From the NCBI GenBank assembly GCA_003158495.1, contig PMJT01000266.1:745-18034 (forward strand): DNA of 17,290 nt, given 5' to 3'. Positions 1-6,451 of this stretch are shown here, piece after piece. Numbering within the stretch: position 1 is the stretch's first letter; each line of letters opens with the position of its first letter. A model generated the notes under the pieces. That model did no database searches. It was given only the letters and a program-made list of their open reading frames with translations, and had not been told where the DNA came from. A program made the position numbers and the translations under genes. The DNA comes from Chloroflexota bacterium (GTDB taxonomy: Bacteria > Chloroflexota > Limnocylindria > Limnocylindrales > CSP1-4).

Positions 1-327
1 CACGACAAGGCGAACTGCAAGTACTGCCAGAATCCGCGCGCCGAAGCCGGCCAGGGCGGCATCGAAGGGCTGCTGGACGGCAAGCAGATGTGGATCGAAC
101 CGTCGGGCTTCGAGCAGACGCATCGCCGCGGCAACGAGGCCGCCCACCGACTGCAGGACCCCACCAAGTGGGTCCCGTACGGAGTCGGGGCAATCGAGGG
201 CGCGGCCGGTGAGCCACTGGCGGCGCTGCCGGCCGGAACGGAACTCGCGAGGGACTTCGCGCCCGGCGAGGAACCGCGACCACGCGAAGGCGAGCCCACC
301 GGCTGGTCGCACGGCGAACTGCTCTAG
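1..327 (+). CDS. 3' end of an unrecognised protein with a CxxC motif (partial)
   Basis: The frame is open from the first base to a TAG stop at 325-327, so this is the C-terminal 108 residues of a gene that starts outside the window. The visible part begins with a CKYC (CxxC) motif followed by NPRAEAG. It then has a charged and Gly-rich segment and ends in a Pro/Glu/Arg-rich tail. CxxC pairs can bind zinc or an iron-sulfur cluster or act as a redox pair, but one pair is not enough to choose. I do not recognise the family. No membrane helix is visible in this part. An internal ATG at 88 is in the same frame, but the open frame upstream with a conserved-looking CxxC makes a 5'-truncated gene more likely. 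The function is unknown. Confidence 0.6.
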   Translation, partial: HDKANCKYCQNPRAEAGQGGIEGLLDGKQMWIEPSGFEQTHRRGNEAAHRLQDPTKWVPYGVGAIEGAAGEPLAALPAGTELARDFAPGEEPRPREGEPTGWSHGELL

Positions 328-454
328 GGGTCGCTTTGGCCGGATCGGGCAGGTAGTTCGATTGGTCGACCGGTCGCAGCCCGACTCCTTGGGCTTCGGC
401 CGCGCATGCGGTCCAACTTTCATGGCCGGACCTTCTCGCCTCTGGGACCCTCGG

Positions 455-460
455 GTACGA
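455..460 (+). promoter_or_regulatory. Putative -10 element TACGAT for the small membrane protein gene
   Basis: TACGAT lies 38 bases before the ATG at 499, giving a predicted transcript start near 467 and a leader of about 32 bases that includes the strong GGAGG ribosome site at 488-492. The same hexamer recurs before the Bax-inhibitor gene. No convincing -35 box is seen at 16-18 bases spacing. The rest of the gap 328-498 shows only a 10-bp palindrome, CGACCGGTCG (367-376), and a weak 5-bp hairpin (378-395). Confidence 0.4.
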
Positions 461-498
461 TCCCCCGGTCAGAGGAACGAAACTGAGGGAGGAGCGAC

Positions 499-792
499 AT
501 GATCAGCGGCACGTGGCCTGCCGATGGGGGCGGCCCGATATTCATTCGAGGTTACGAGGGCGGCTCCTACGAGGAATTGATCGAGGCCTTCCACCGCGAC
601 GCGCTCCTGCTGCTGGACGAAGGCTACGAGCCCGTCGGCCAGCACTACGCCGAGGGGCAATGGGGAATCTGGCTCGGCCTTCTGGCGGCGCTGCTGATTC
701 CGATCCTGGTCGGAATCGTCATCTGGGCAAAGATCCTGACCGAGCGGCCGACGGGCACACTGACGGTCACGTACCTCAAGCAGCCCGCGTAA
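499..792 (+). CDS. Small single-pass membrane protein of unknown function
   Basis: 97 residues. An excellent GGAGG site (488-492) lies six bases before the ATG, which fixes the start. The N-terminal half is soluble and acidic (residues 1-53: an FIRGYEGGSYEEL segment, then a helix ending EGYEPVGQHY). One hydrophobic helix spans about residues 55-77 (GIWLGLLAALLIPILVGIVIW). A short tail ends in GTLTVTY. From memory, small proteins with a similar plan (a GY-P-x-Q-x-Y motif, a membrane helix, then GTLTVTY) occur in other Chloroflexota and actinobacteria, but no function is known to me. Orientation cannot be decided: the positive charges after the helix (K, R) suggest the C-terminus is cytoplasmic. 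It has its own promoter candidate and ends 144 bases before the histidine kinase gene, so it is probably not part of that operon. Confidence 0.75.
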   Translation: MISGTWPADGGGPIFIRGYEGGSYEELIEAFHRDALLLLDEGYEPVGQHYAEGQWGIWLGLLAALLIPILVGIVIWAKILTERPTGTLTVTYLKQPA

Positions 793-924
793 CTGCCCCG
801 GCCGGCTCATGGCCGGTCGAGCGGGCGACGCTTTCGTGCAACCAGAATCCAGAGACGCCGCGTTCATCCGTTCGGTGCACTTCCAATCCTGCGCGCGGCC
901 GATGCACGAGGGGCGTTCGCGGCG

Positions 925-930
925 TACCTT
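925..930 (+). promoter_or_regulatory. Putative leaderless -10 element TACCTT for the histidine kinase gene
   Basis: TACCTT ends six bases before the ATG at 937, and no Shine-Dalgarno sequence lies between them. With the usual 6-7 base spacing from -10 to start site, transcription would begin at or next to the A of the ATG, so the mRNA would be leaderless. No clear -35 is visible. Confidence 0.45.
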
Positions 931-936
931 GCGACC

Positions 937-2367
937 ATGCAAAGAGTCGAGGCGACCGCCGGGCGAAGCCTCCGCAACTTCCACTGGAATCAGGACTACG
1001 CGGACGTGGCGCTGGGTTTGGCCCTGGCCATCTTGACGCTCTCGACGGCCGTCCGAGATCACTACCGTCTCGATCCCGTGAGCGTATCGCTCCTGATCCT
1101 GCAGACACTCCCGGTCGCCCTTCGGCGCCGCAACCCCATGCGGATCCTTGTCATTACAGGATCGGCGATCACCGTGTACAGCCTGCTGGGCTACCTCGGC
1201 GCGAACGGCATGGGGGACTCGAATGGGGCCTATGGCGTCGTCGTGGCCTTCTACACGGTGGCCGCCAACGAGCCTCGGCGGAGAGCGATCGTTGCGGCCG
1301 CGGTAACGGCAGCCTGCGTCCTGATCAGTTTCGCCGCATATGCCGCATTCGATTCGATCTCCGGCTGGACCACGAACCTGAGCGTCACGTACCTCTCGTT
1401 CGGGCTGGCCTGGCTGATCGGCGACAACCTGCGAGTTCGCCGCGCCTACACCAGGCAACTCGAAGACCGGGCCGCGGAACTCGAGCGTGAGCGCGAGGAG
1501 AAGGCCGCCCAGGCAGTCACCGAGGAGCGAGCCCGCATCGCCCGCGAGCTGCACGACGTCGTCGCCCACTACGTCAGTGTCATGGTCGTCCAGGCCGCAG
1601 CCGCACGCCGCGTAGCGGACAAGGACCCGGTCGCGGCCCGTGGCGCCCTCGAGGCTGTCGAGCTGGCCGGCCGAACCGCCCTGGCGGAGATGCGGCGCAT
1701 GCTGGAGGTCCTCAGGGCCGACGATCAGGGCATGGGCCCACAGCCCGGGCTGGGAGAGATCGATCGCCTGATCGGCAATGTCCGCGATGCCGGGCTTCCG
1801 GTCGAATACTCGGTCGAAGGCGCCGCCTGCTGTCTTCCCGCCGGCATGGACCTGGCGGCATACCGGATCGTCCAGGAAGCTCTCACCAACTCGGTCAAGC
1901 ACGGCGGCAAGGCCAGGGCGCGAGTCACGGTTCGTTACACCGCGGACACGCTGGAGATCGAGGTCATCGACGACGGCCGCGGCGCGGCTGCTCCCTTCCA
2001 CTCGGGCACCGAAGGCGGACACGGGCTCATCGGAATGCAGGAACGCGTGGCCCTCTTCGGCGGCGACCTCCAGACAGGACCGATTCTCACCGGCGGCTAT
2101 CGGGTATTTGCCCGGATGCCGATCGAGCCGGATGACATCGCTCGGGCACGCTCCGAGCGCGACGCTGCGAAGGCAGCAGTCGAGGAGGCCGCGGCGCGAG
2201 AGGAACGGAATCGAGATCTGGCCCAGCATGCCCGCCGGGTAGCCAACCGGGTCCCGCAACAGGTCAAGACCCGGAAGGTTCCGCCGATGATGGTCCGGGT
2301 GCTGCCACCTCACCCAACGGAAGAGACCCGGCCGCGCGGCCGCAGAGAAAATGAGGGCGACATATGA
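937..2367 (+). CDS. Membrane-bound sensor histidine kinase, NarL/LuxR (HPK7) type
   Basis: 476 residues. It should sense a signal at the membrane and phosphorylate the response regulator encoded next to it. About residues 25-165 hold several hydrophobic helices with short loops. A charged coiled coil follows (residues ~170-198). The HisKA_3 dimerisation and phosphoacceptor domain comes next, with ARIARELHDVVAH; His206 is the predicted phosphorylated residue. The HATPase_c domain has its N-box at EALTNSVKHGG (Asn318), a G1 box DDGRG and a G2 region GGHGLIGMQERV. The ATPase fold should end at about residue 393 (YRVFARMP). Beyond it is an unusual tail of about 80 residues: an Ala/Glu/Arg-rich probable coiled coil, then a basic Pro-rich end. 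The stop codon overlaps the next start (ATGA, 2364-2367), so the two proteins are translationally coupled. The family is certain; the signal is unknown. Confidence 0.93.
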   Translation: MQRVEATAGRSLRNFHWNQDYADVALGLALAILTLSTAVRDHYRLDPVSVSLLILQTLPVALRRRNPMRILVITGSAITVYSLLGYLGANGMGDSNGAYGVVVAFYTVAANEPRRRAIVAAAVTAACVLISFAAYAAFDSISGWTTNLSVTYLSFGLAWLIGDNLRVRRAYTRQLEDRAAELEREREEKAAQAVTEERARIARELHDVVAHYVSVMVVQAAAARRVADKDPVAARGALEAVELAGRTALAEMRRMLEVLRADDQGMGPQPGLGEIDRLIGNVRDAGLPVEYSVEGAACCLPAGMDLAAYRIVQEALTNSVKHGGKARARVTVRYTADTLEIEVIDDGRGAAAPFHSGTEGGHGLIGMQERVALFGGDLQTGPILTGGYRVFARMPIEPDDIARARSERDAAKAAVEEAAAREERNRDLAQHARRVANRVPQQVKTRKVPPMMVRVLPPHPTEETRPRGRRENEGDI

Positions 2368-3020
2368 CGACGCGAGTGCTGCTGGTCGACGATCAGCCAC
2401 TCCTGCGAACCGGGTTCCGGATGATCCTCTCCGCCGAGCCGGACCTTGCGGTCGTGGGCGAAGCCGGGGACGGCGCGTCGGCCGTGGAGCTGGCGCGACG
2501 CCTGAAGCCGGACGTCGTCCTGATGGACATCCGCATGCCGGGAATGGACGGAATTCAGGCCACTCGCGCCCTGGCGGGCCCCGGCGTAGAGGAGCCGATC
2601 AAAGTCCTGATGCTGACCACGTTCGGGCTGGATGAGTACGTGGTCGAATCGCTGCGCGCCGGCGCCAGCGGCTTCCTCCTCAAGGACGCCCCGGCCGAGG
2701 ATCTCGTCGAGGCGATCCGCATCGTCGCCGCCGGCGAAGCGCTGCTGGCCCCGTCCGTGACACGGCGCCTGTTGGACCGCGTCGCCAGCCGCCTGCCGCG
2801 CGCCACAGACGACACGATCCCGGCACTCGCCGAGCTGACGGACCGCGAGATGGAGGTCCTAAAGCTCCTCGCCCGCGGCCTCTCCAACGCCGAGATCGCG
2901 GAAAAGCTGGTTGTCTCTGAGACCACGGTCAAGACCCACGTCTCGCGCGTCCTTGCGAAGCTGGATATCCGCGACCGAGTCCAGGCGGTCATCCTCGCCT
3001 ACGAAACCGGCCTCGTATAG
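2364..3020 (+). CDS. NarL/FixJ-family response regulator
   Basis: 218 residues, the usual length for the family. The N-terminal receiver domain shows the acidic pair Asp9-Asp10, the phosphoacceptor Asp55 (VLMDIRMPGMDG), Thr85/Thr86 and Lys107 (FLLKDA). The C-terminal LuxR-type helix-turn-helix covers about residues 153-203 (LTDREMEVLKLLARGLSNAEIA through VKTHVSRVL). All residues needed for phosphorylation and DNA binding are present, so it should be an active transcription factor. The ATG overlaps the kinase stop codon, and a GAGGG site (2353-2357) inside the kinase gene sits six bases upstream. Targets are unknown. Such pairs often control nearby ABC exporters in high-GC bacteria, and an exporter operon starts 2.2 kb downstream, but two other genes lie between, so this link is inference. 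Confidence 0.95.
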   Translation: MTTRVLLVDDQPLLRTGFRMILSAEPDLAVVGEAGDGASAVELARRLKPDVVLMDIRMPGMDGIQATRALAGPGVEEPIKVLMLTTFGLDEYVVESLRAGASGFLLKDAPAEDLVEAIRIVAAGEALLAPSVTRRLLDRVASRLPRATDDTIPALAELTDREMEVLKLLARGLSNAEIAEKLVVSETTVKTHVSRVLAKLDIRDRVQAVILAYETGLV

Positions 3021-3137
3021 CGATCGCGACTCAGGCGGGCGACCCATCCCGGGGCCGGCCGCGTCCGGCACTTTGTCGCCTCCACTCTTTGGTCGAGCCG
3101 TCCCAGTGCGCCACAGCCGGTTGGTAATCCGCGAGTC

Positions 3138-3175
3138 ACCTTGACGGCCCTCGTGATCCCACGCACGATCAAGGT
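3138..3175 (+). promoter_or_regulatory. Promoter of the nucleotidyltransferase operon, bracketed by an inverted repeat
   Basis: TTGACG (3141-3146) and CACGAT (3164-3169) are separated by 17 bases and fit -35 and -10 boxes; transcription would start near 3176. The same stretch carries an inverted repeat: ACCTTGA (3138-3144) over the -35 and TCAAGGT (3169-3175) just after the -10. A second inner pair, TCGTG (3151-3155) and CACGA (3164-3168), joins to it. The arms are centred 31 bases apart, about three helical turns. This could be a repressor operator, or part of a bulged hairpin if transcription starts upstream. The rest of the gap after the response regulator (3021-3137) shows nothing I can identify. 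Confidence 0.45.
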
Positions 3176-3237
3176 CAGTCTGGGCATGAGTCGCTGGACG
3201 AACAAGCGCACGGCCCGGGCATTTTGGAGTGGGCCGG

Positions 3238-4023
3238 ATGATCGAGACGGATCAGGTTGAGCGCGTCGTGAGTCTCGTCCGCGAGGCCCTCCCTGACGCT
3301 GTGATCGGCATCTACCTTCACGGTTCCTCGGTGTTCGGTGGCCTCAAGCCGACGAGCGATCTCGATCTCTTCGTGGTGACCAACCGCCGGACGACGAATG
3401 CCGAGCGACGTGAATTCATCGAGCGACTCCTGCCAATCTCGGGACCGGGCGACCCGTCCGGCCAATCCCGTTCGATCGGCCTCGAGATCGTGTCACGGGG
3501 CGATGTCCGCCCCTGGAAATACCCGCCTCTTCTCGACTTCCAGTTCGGCGACTGGTATCGCCCCGATTTCGCGAAGGGCAACTTCGCGCCGTGGAACCCT
3601 TCGAACCCGGACCTCGCGATCCTGATCGAAATGGTCATTCAGGCCGACCGGGCGCTGTTCGGACCACCGGCCGCAGAAGTCATCGGCCCGGTGCCGTGGG
3701 CGGACATTCGCCGCGCGATGCTGGACAGCATCTCCGACTTGCTCTCGTATCTCGACGGCGACGAACGGAATGTCGTGCTCACGTTCGTGCGCATCTGGAC
3801 GACGTTAGTCACGGGCGTCTTCCGGTCGAAGGACGGGGCGGCAGATTGGGCGCTCCCGCTTCTTCCGCCCGAGCATCGGCCGGTGCTCGAATATGCCAGG
3901 GCGAACTACATCAGTGGAGCCCCCGAGCAGTGGGGCCAGTTGCTGCCGCGCGTTCGACCATTTGTCGATCACGTCATTGGCGAGATCGAGAAGTCAGCCG
4001 CGCCCGAACCGCCGGCGGGCTAA
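3238..4023 (+). CDS. AadA/ANT(9)-like aminoglycoside nucleotidyltransferase
   Basis: 261 residues from the ATG at 3238. I chose this start over an in-frame GTG at 3229 because GGAG (3226-3229) is eight bases before the ATG and overlaps the GTG. The protein matches AadA over its whole length. The nucleotidyltransferase fold has GSS (29-31) and the metal-binding pair Asp41/Asp43 in SDLDLFV. Glu83 (GLEIV) corresponds to the catalytic base, and W106 lies in the FGDW element. The C-terminal helical domain carries GDERNVVLTFVRIW and SKDGAADWALPLLP. The family transfers AMP from ATP to spectinomycin and/or streptomycin. The Trp and Asp that contact streptomycin in Salmonella AadA (Trp173, Asp178) appear replaced by Ser and Tyr in a shorter loop here, so a spectinomycin-only or other specificity is likelier. 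One rare TTA codon is at 3805. It forms an operon with the phosphorylase gene 18 bases downstream. Confidence 0.88.
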   Translation: MIETDQVERVVSLVREALPDAVIGIYLHGSSVFGGLKPTSDLDLFVVTNRRTTNAERREFIERLLPISGPGDPSGQSRSIGLEIVSRGDVRPWKYPPLLDFQFGDWYRPDFAKGNFAPWNPSNPDLAILIEMVIQADRALFGPPAAEVIGPVPWADIRRAMLDSISDLLSYLDGDERNVVLTFVRIWTTLVTGVFRSKDGAADWALPLLPPEHRPVLEYARANYISGAPEQWGQLLPRVRPFVDHVIGEIEKSAAPEPPAG

Positions 4024-4041
4024 CAGAAGGACCATTGCCTC

Positions 4042-4806
4042 ATGCCCTACTTGGACGCGTCACCGACGTCGCTTCAGCGGATGTTCGGGATCGACGATGG
4101 CGATCTCCCGGACGCCGCCATCGTCGTCGGCCAGTGGGGGCAGGACGGGTATTTCGAGCACGTTAGGGCGACCTGGCCGAACGTGCGGGACATCGAGGAA
4201 CGTTCCGTTCTTATCGAGGTCGATGGACGCCGCATCTGGGTGAGTGTTGTGTTCGGCGCCCCAATGGCCGCGATGATCGCACACTACGCGGTGCGACTCG
4301 GGGCACGTGCAGTCATCCAAATCGGCTCGATGGGTGGGCTTGCGCCAGGCCTGAGCATTGGCGATGTCCTGGTTCCCTCGCTCGTGATTGGGCGCGACGG
4401 CGTCTCTCGACAACTGTCTCGAAACAAGCCCATAGAGCCGAGTGCGGACCTTACTGACCGTCTCGTGTCCGAACTCTCACTCAGGATTCCGGACAAGACC
4501 GTTCGACGCGGCACGCTCGTCAGCACGACGTCGATCTCCCTTGAACGCCACAGCGACATCGCCCGCTGGCAGCGGAACGGCTTTGCTGGCGTCGAGATGG
4601 AGTGCGCGGCGACAATCAGCACGGCGCGTCACTTCGGGGCTGCGACGGCGGGAGCGTTCGTGCTCATAGACAACATCGCCGACAATCACACGTTCTTCGA
4701 TTTGACCGACACCCAGAAGGATCGAATCAGGGCCGCGAAGGACGTGACACTCCGAGCCTCCGTAGCCGCCGCACTCTCGTATCTCAACACCGCGGAACGC
4801 GGTTGA
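4042..4806 (+). CDS. Nucleoside phosphorylase-fold protein (PNP/UDP family), divergent
   Basis: 254 residues. The family cleaves the glycosidic bond of nucleosides or related compounds with phosphate or water. Recognisable parts are the central strand-turn GAPMAAMIAHYAVRLGA, the glycine turn IQIGSMGGL (residues 93-100), the segment LSIGDVLVPS, and the active-site element VEMECAA (Met186-Glu187), which in this family contacts the ribose. The usual N-terminal GDP.R phosphate-binding motif is not evident; VVGQWGQDG (residues 28-36) stands in its place. So a true phosphorylase, a hydrolase (MTA/SAH nucleosidase-like) or another substrate are all possible. A GAAGGA site lies ten bases before the ATG. 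The gene starts 18 bases after the nucleotidyltransferase and is probably co-transcribed with it; this pairing is not one I know. Confidence 0.8.
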   Translation: MPYLDASPTSLQRMFGIDDGDLPDAAIVVGQWGQDGYFEHVRATWPNVRDIEERSVLIEVDGRRIWVSVVFGAPMAAMIAHYAVRLGARAVIQIGSMGGLAPGLSIGDVLVPSLVIGRDGVSRQLSRNKPIEPSADLTDRLVSELSLRIPDKTVRRGTLVSTTSISLERHSDIARWQRNGFAGVEMECAATISTARHFGAATAGAFVLIDNIADNHTFFDLTDTQKDRIRAAKDVTLRASVAAALSYLNTAERG

Positions 4807-5045
4807 CACATCGGCCGGTTTCGGCCATCTACTAACCAATCGGAGCAGGCATGCTCGTGGCCGGCTTTGCTGTCATTGCCCGTTCGATTCGCGGTCGATC
4901 AGCAGGTTCTGTCACGGATCCTCTATCCGAACCCAACGGACTACATGCCCAGCGTTAGAAGTCGTGGCTGAGACTGGCCACTACTGCTCCGCGCCGGATT
5001 GCTGCCGTCCGGGCGTCATCCTCGCGCCGGGGATAAGTTCCACCG

Positions 5046-5063
5046 GTCATCCGCTGGGATGAC
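5046..5063 (+). repeat. 7-bp inverted repeat in the gap before the ABC permease
   Basis: GTCATCC (5046-5052) and GGATGAC (5057-5063) pair perfectly around a GCTG loop. No T-run follows, so a normal intrinsic terminator is unlikely; a protein-binding site or an mRNA hairpin are alternatives. It lies in a 407-base gap (4807-5213). That gap otherwise shows a 5-bp hairpin near the upstream stop codon (4813-4826), a weak -10 candidate TAGCTT (5133-5138), and the GGGAG ribosome site (5203-5207) of the next gene. Confidence 0.35.
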
Positions 5064-5213
5064 GCCGAGTTCACTCCGCTGGACGACCGCGGTTTAGCCG
5101 TACAGGACGACGGCGCAGACCTCCCCGACCCGTAGCTTTCGATACGACGAGACAGACGCAAGCAGCGTCCTCGAAGTGGACATCGAAGAGCGCGAAGGCA
5201 AAGGGAGATCCAA

Positions 5214-6383
5214 ATGCGACTGGTGCGAGACCTCGGACGCCGAAAGCTCCGATCGGGCCTGACCATCACCGGCATCGCCGTGGGCATCATGGCCCTGGTG
5301 GTGTTCGGCTCGATGGCCAACAAGATGAACGCCCTGATCGGCGGCGGCAGCAAGTACTACGCCAACAAGGCCGTCGTTTCCGTCGGCTCAATGTACTCGG
5401 GCAACATCCAGCCCCTCTCCCTCTCGGACGTCAAGCGCGTCGAGGGCGTCGAGGGCGTCGGCGCCGCAATGCCGACCCTGGACATGATGCTTTCCGATAC
5501 CGGCGGGGCCACCATGGGCACGCCGGAAATGATCACCGCGGACATCCCGGGCGGCGACAAGGGCTACGAGACCTTCAAGATCGACCTCGCCCAGGGCCGC
5601 ACGCTCGCCACAGCGGACGCCGACAGCAAGGTCACGGTCCTCGGTTCGGACCTCGCCCGGAAGCTCAACGCCAACGTCGGTGACACCGTCACCCTGCGGG
5701 ACGAGCCGTTCAAGGTTGTCGGCATCTACGCTCCCACGCTCACGGCTCCGGACAAGGACGCATACGTTCCGCTCGCGGCAGCGCAGGAACTCTTCGTCAA
5801 GAGCCTCCCGCCGCTCATCCAGGCAAACATCAACCCGTCGGTGATCGCCACCGGCATCGTGGTCTACCCCAAGGCCGGCGTCGACCCGGAAGTCCTCAAG
5901 ACCCGGCTCGAGGCCATGCTCGGCAAGGACTACACGGTCATGACCGGCAAGGACTTCGACGCCATGCTGGGTAGCTTCAGCGCCATCTTCTCGATGGTCC
6001 TGACCGGCATCGCGATGCTCAGCCTCCTGGTCGGCGGCCTGTCGACGATCAACACGATGGCCATGTCGGTGGCCGAACGAACCCGCGAGATAGGCATCAA
6101 ACGAGCAATCGGAGCCTCCCGCTGGCGCATCCGCCGCGAGATCGTCCTGGAGTCCGCAATGATCGGGCTGATAGCCGGCCTTATCGGACTCGGGATCGGC
6201 GCCGCGATGACGATGCTCTTCAACGACCTTGGCCGCGCCTCCGGCAACGTCCTCTTCGACCTGACCCTCGGCACGGCCCTGACGGCCATCGGCTTCTCCA
6301 CCGGGCTCGGTGCAGTCGCCGGCTTCGTCCCGGCATGGGGCGCCTCCAGGCTCGACCCGGTGACCGCCCTTCGGTACGAGTGA
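5214..6383 (+). CDS. FtsX/MacB-type ABC transporter permease
   Basis: 389 residues, close to the usual 380-420. The start has a GGGAG site six bases upstream. Layout: a short basic N-terminus, a first membrane helix at about residues 14-34 (GLTITGIAVGIMALVVFG), a large extracytoplasmic MacB-type domain (about 36-250), then three C-terminal helices. The coupling segment after the second helix reads SVAERTREIGIKRAIGASR, a hallmark of the family. The protein ends with the typical DPVTALRYE. Such permeases work with an FtsE/LolD/MacB ATPase, encoded next, and either export small peptides, antibiotics or lipids or transmit force across the membrane. A run of GTCGAGGGC repeats near 5437-5460 encodes VEGVEGVG. 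The substrate is unknown. Confidence 0.92.
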   Translation: MRLVRDLGRRKLRSGLTITGIAVGIMALVVFGSMANKMNALIGGGSKYYANKAVVSVGSMYSGNIQPLSLSDVKRVEGVEGVGAAMPTLDMMLSDTGGATMGTPEMITADIPGGDKGYETFKIDLAQGRTLATADADSKVTVLGSDLARKLNANVGDTVTLRDEPFKVVGIYAPTLTAPDKDAYVPLAAAQELFVKSLPPLIQANINPSVIATGIVVYPKAGVDPEVLKTRLEAMLGKDYTVMTGKDFDAMLGSFSAIFSMVLTGIAMLSLLVGGLSTINTMAMSVAERTREIGIKRAIGASRWRIRREIVLESAMIGLIAGLIGLGIGAAMTMLFNDLGRASGNVLFDLTLGTALTAIGFSTGLGAVAGFVPAWGASRLDPVTALRYE

Positions 6384-6414
6384 CGGCGGACGACACACCA
6401 ACCCAAACCACATT

Positions 6415-6436
6415 GCGGGCCGCGAAAGCGGCCCGC
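6415..6436 (+). promoter_or_regulatory. Intercistronic hairpin with GAAA tetraloop before the ATPase gene
   Basis: GCGGGCCGC (6415-6423) and GCGGCCCGC (6428-6436) form a perfect 9-bp stem closed by GAAA, a stable GNRA-type loop. It sits between the permease stop (6383) and the AGGGAG ribosome site (6438-6443), leaving one base before that site. No T-run follows, so it is not a standard terminator. It may protect the mRNA, set the relative output of the two genes, or bind a protein. Confidence 0.6.
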
Positions 6437-6451
6437 CAGGGAGACAAAGAA

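Noticed and set aside
469..2400. Long open frame of 643 codons on the - strand, and similar ones at 5388-6458, 5930-7270, 7275-8594, 8622-10034, 11449-12525 and 14101-15126
   Set aside because: They lie opposite genes with clear family motifs, and their translations are low-complexity Arg/Asp/Gly-rich. Long antisense frames are expected in high-GC DNA.
3238..4806. Recent horizontal transfer of the nucleotidyltransferase operon
   Set aside because: A rough count of a few lines shows base composition near that of neighbouring genes, and there is no mobile element, integron site or flanking repeat. A full composition test could change this.
4813..4826. GGCCG-GTTT-CGGCC hairpin just after the phosphorylase stop codon as terminator
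   Set aside because: The stem is only 5 bp and no T-run follows, so it is too weak to call.
4851..4958. 35-codon reading frame with a CGGAG site in the gap after the phosphorylase gene
   Set aside because: Too short to judge, no recognisable features, and such frames occur by chance; kept only as a note.
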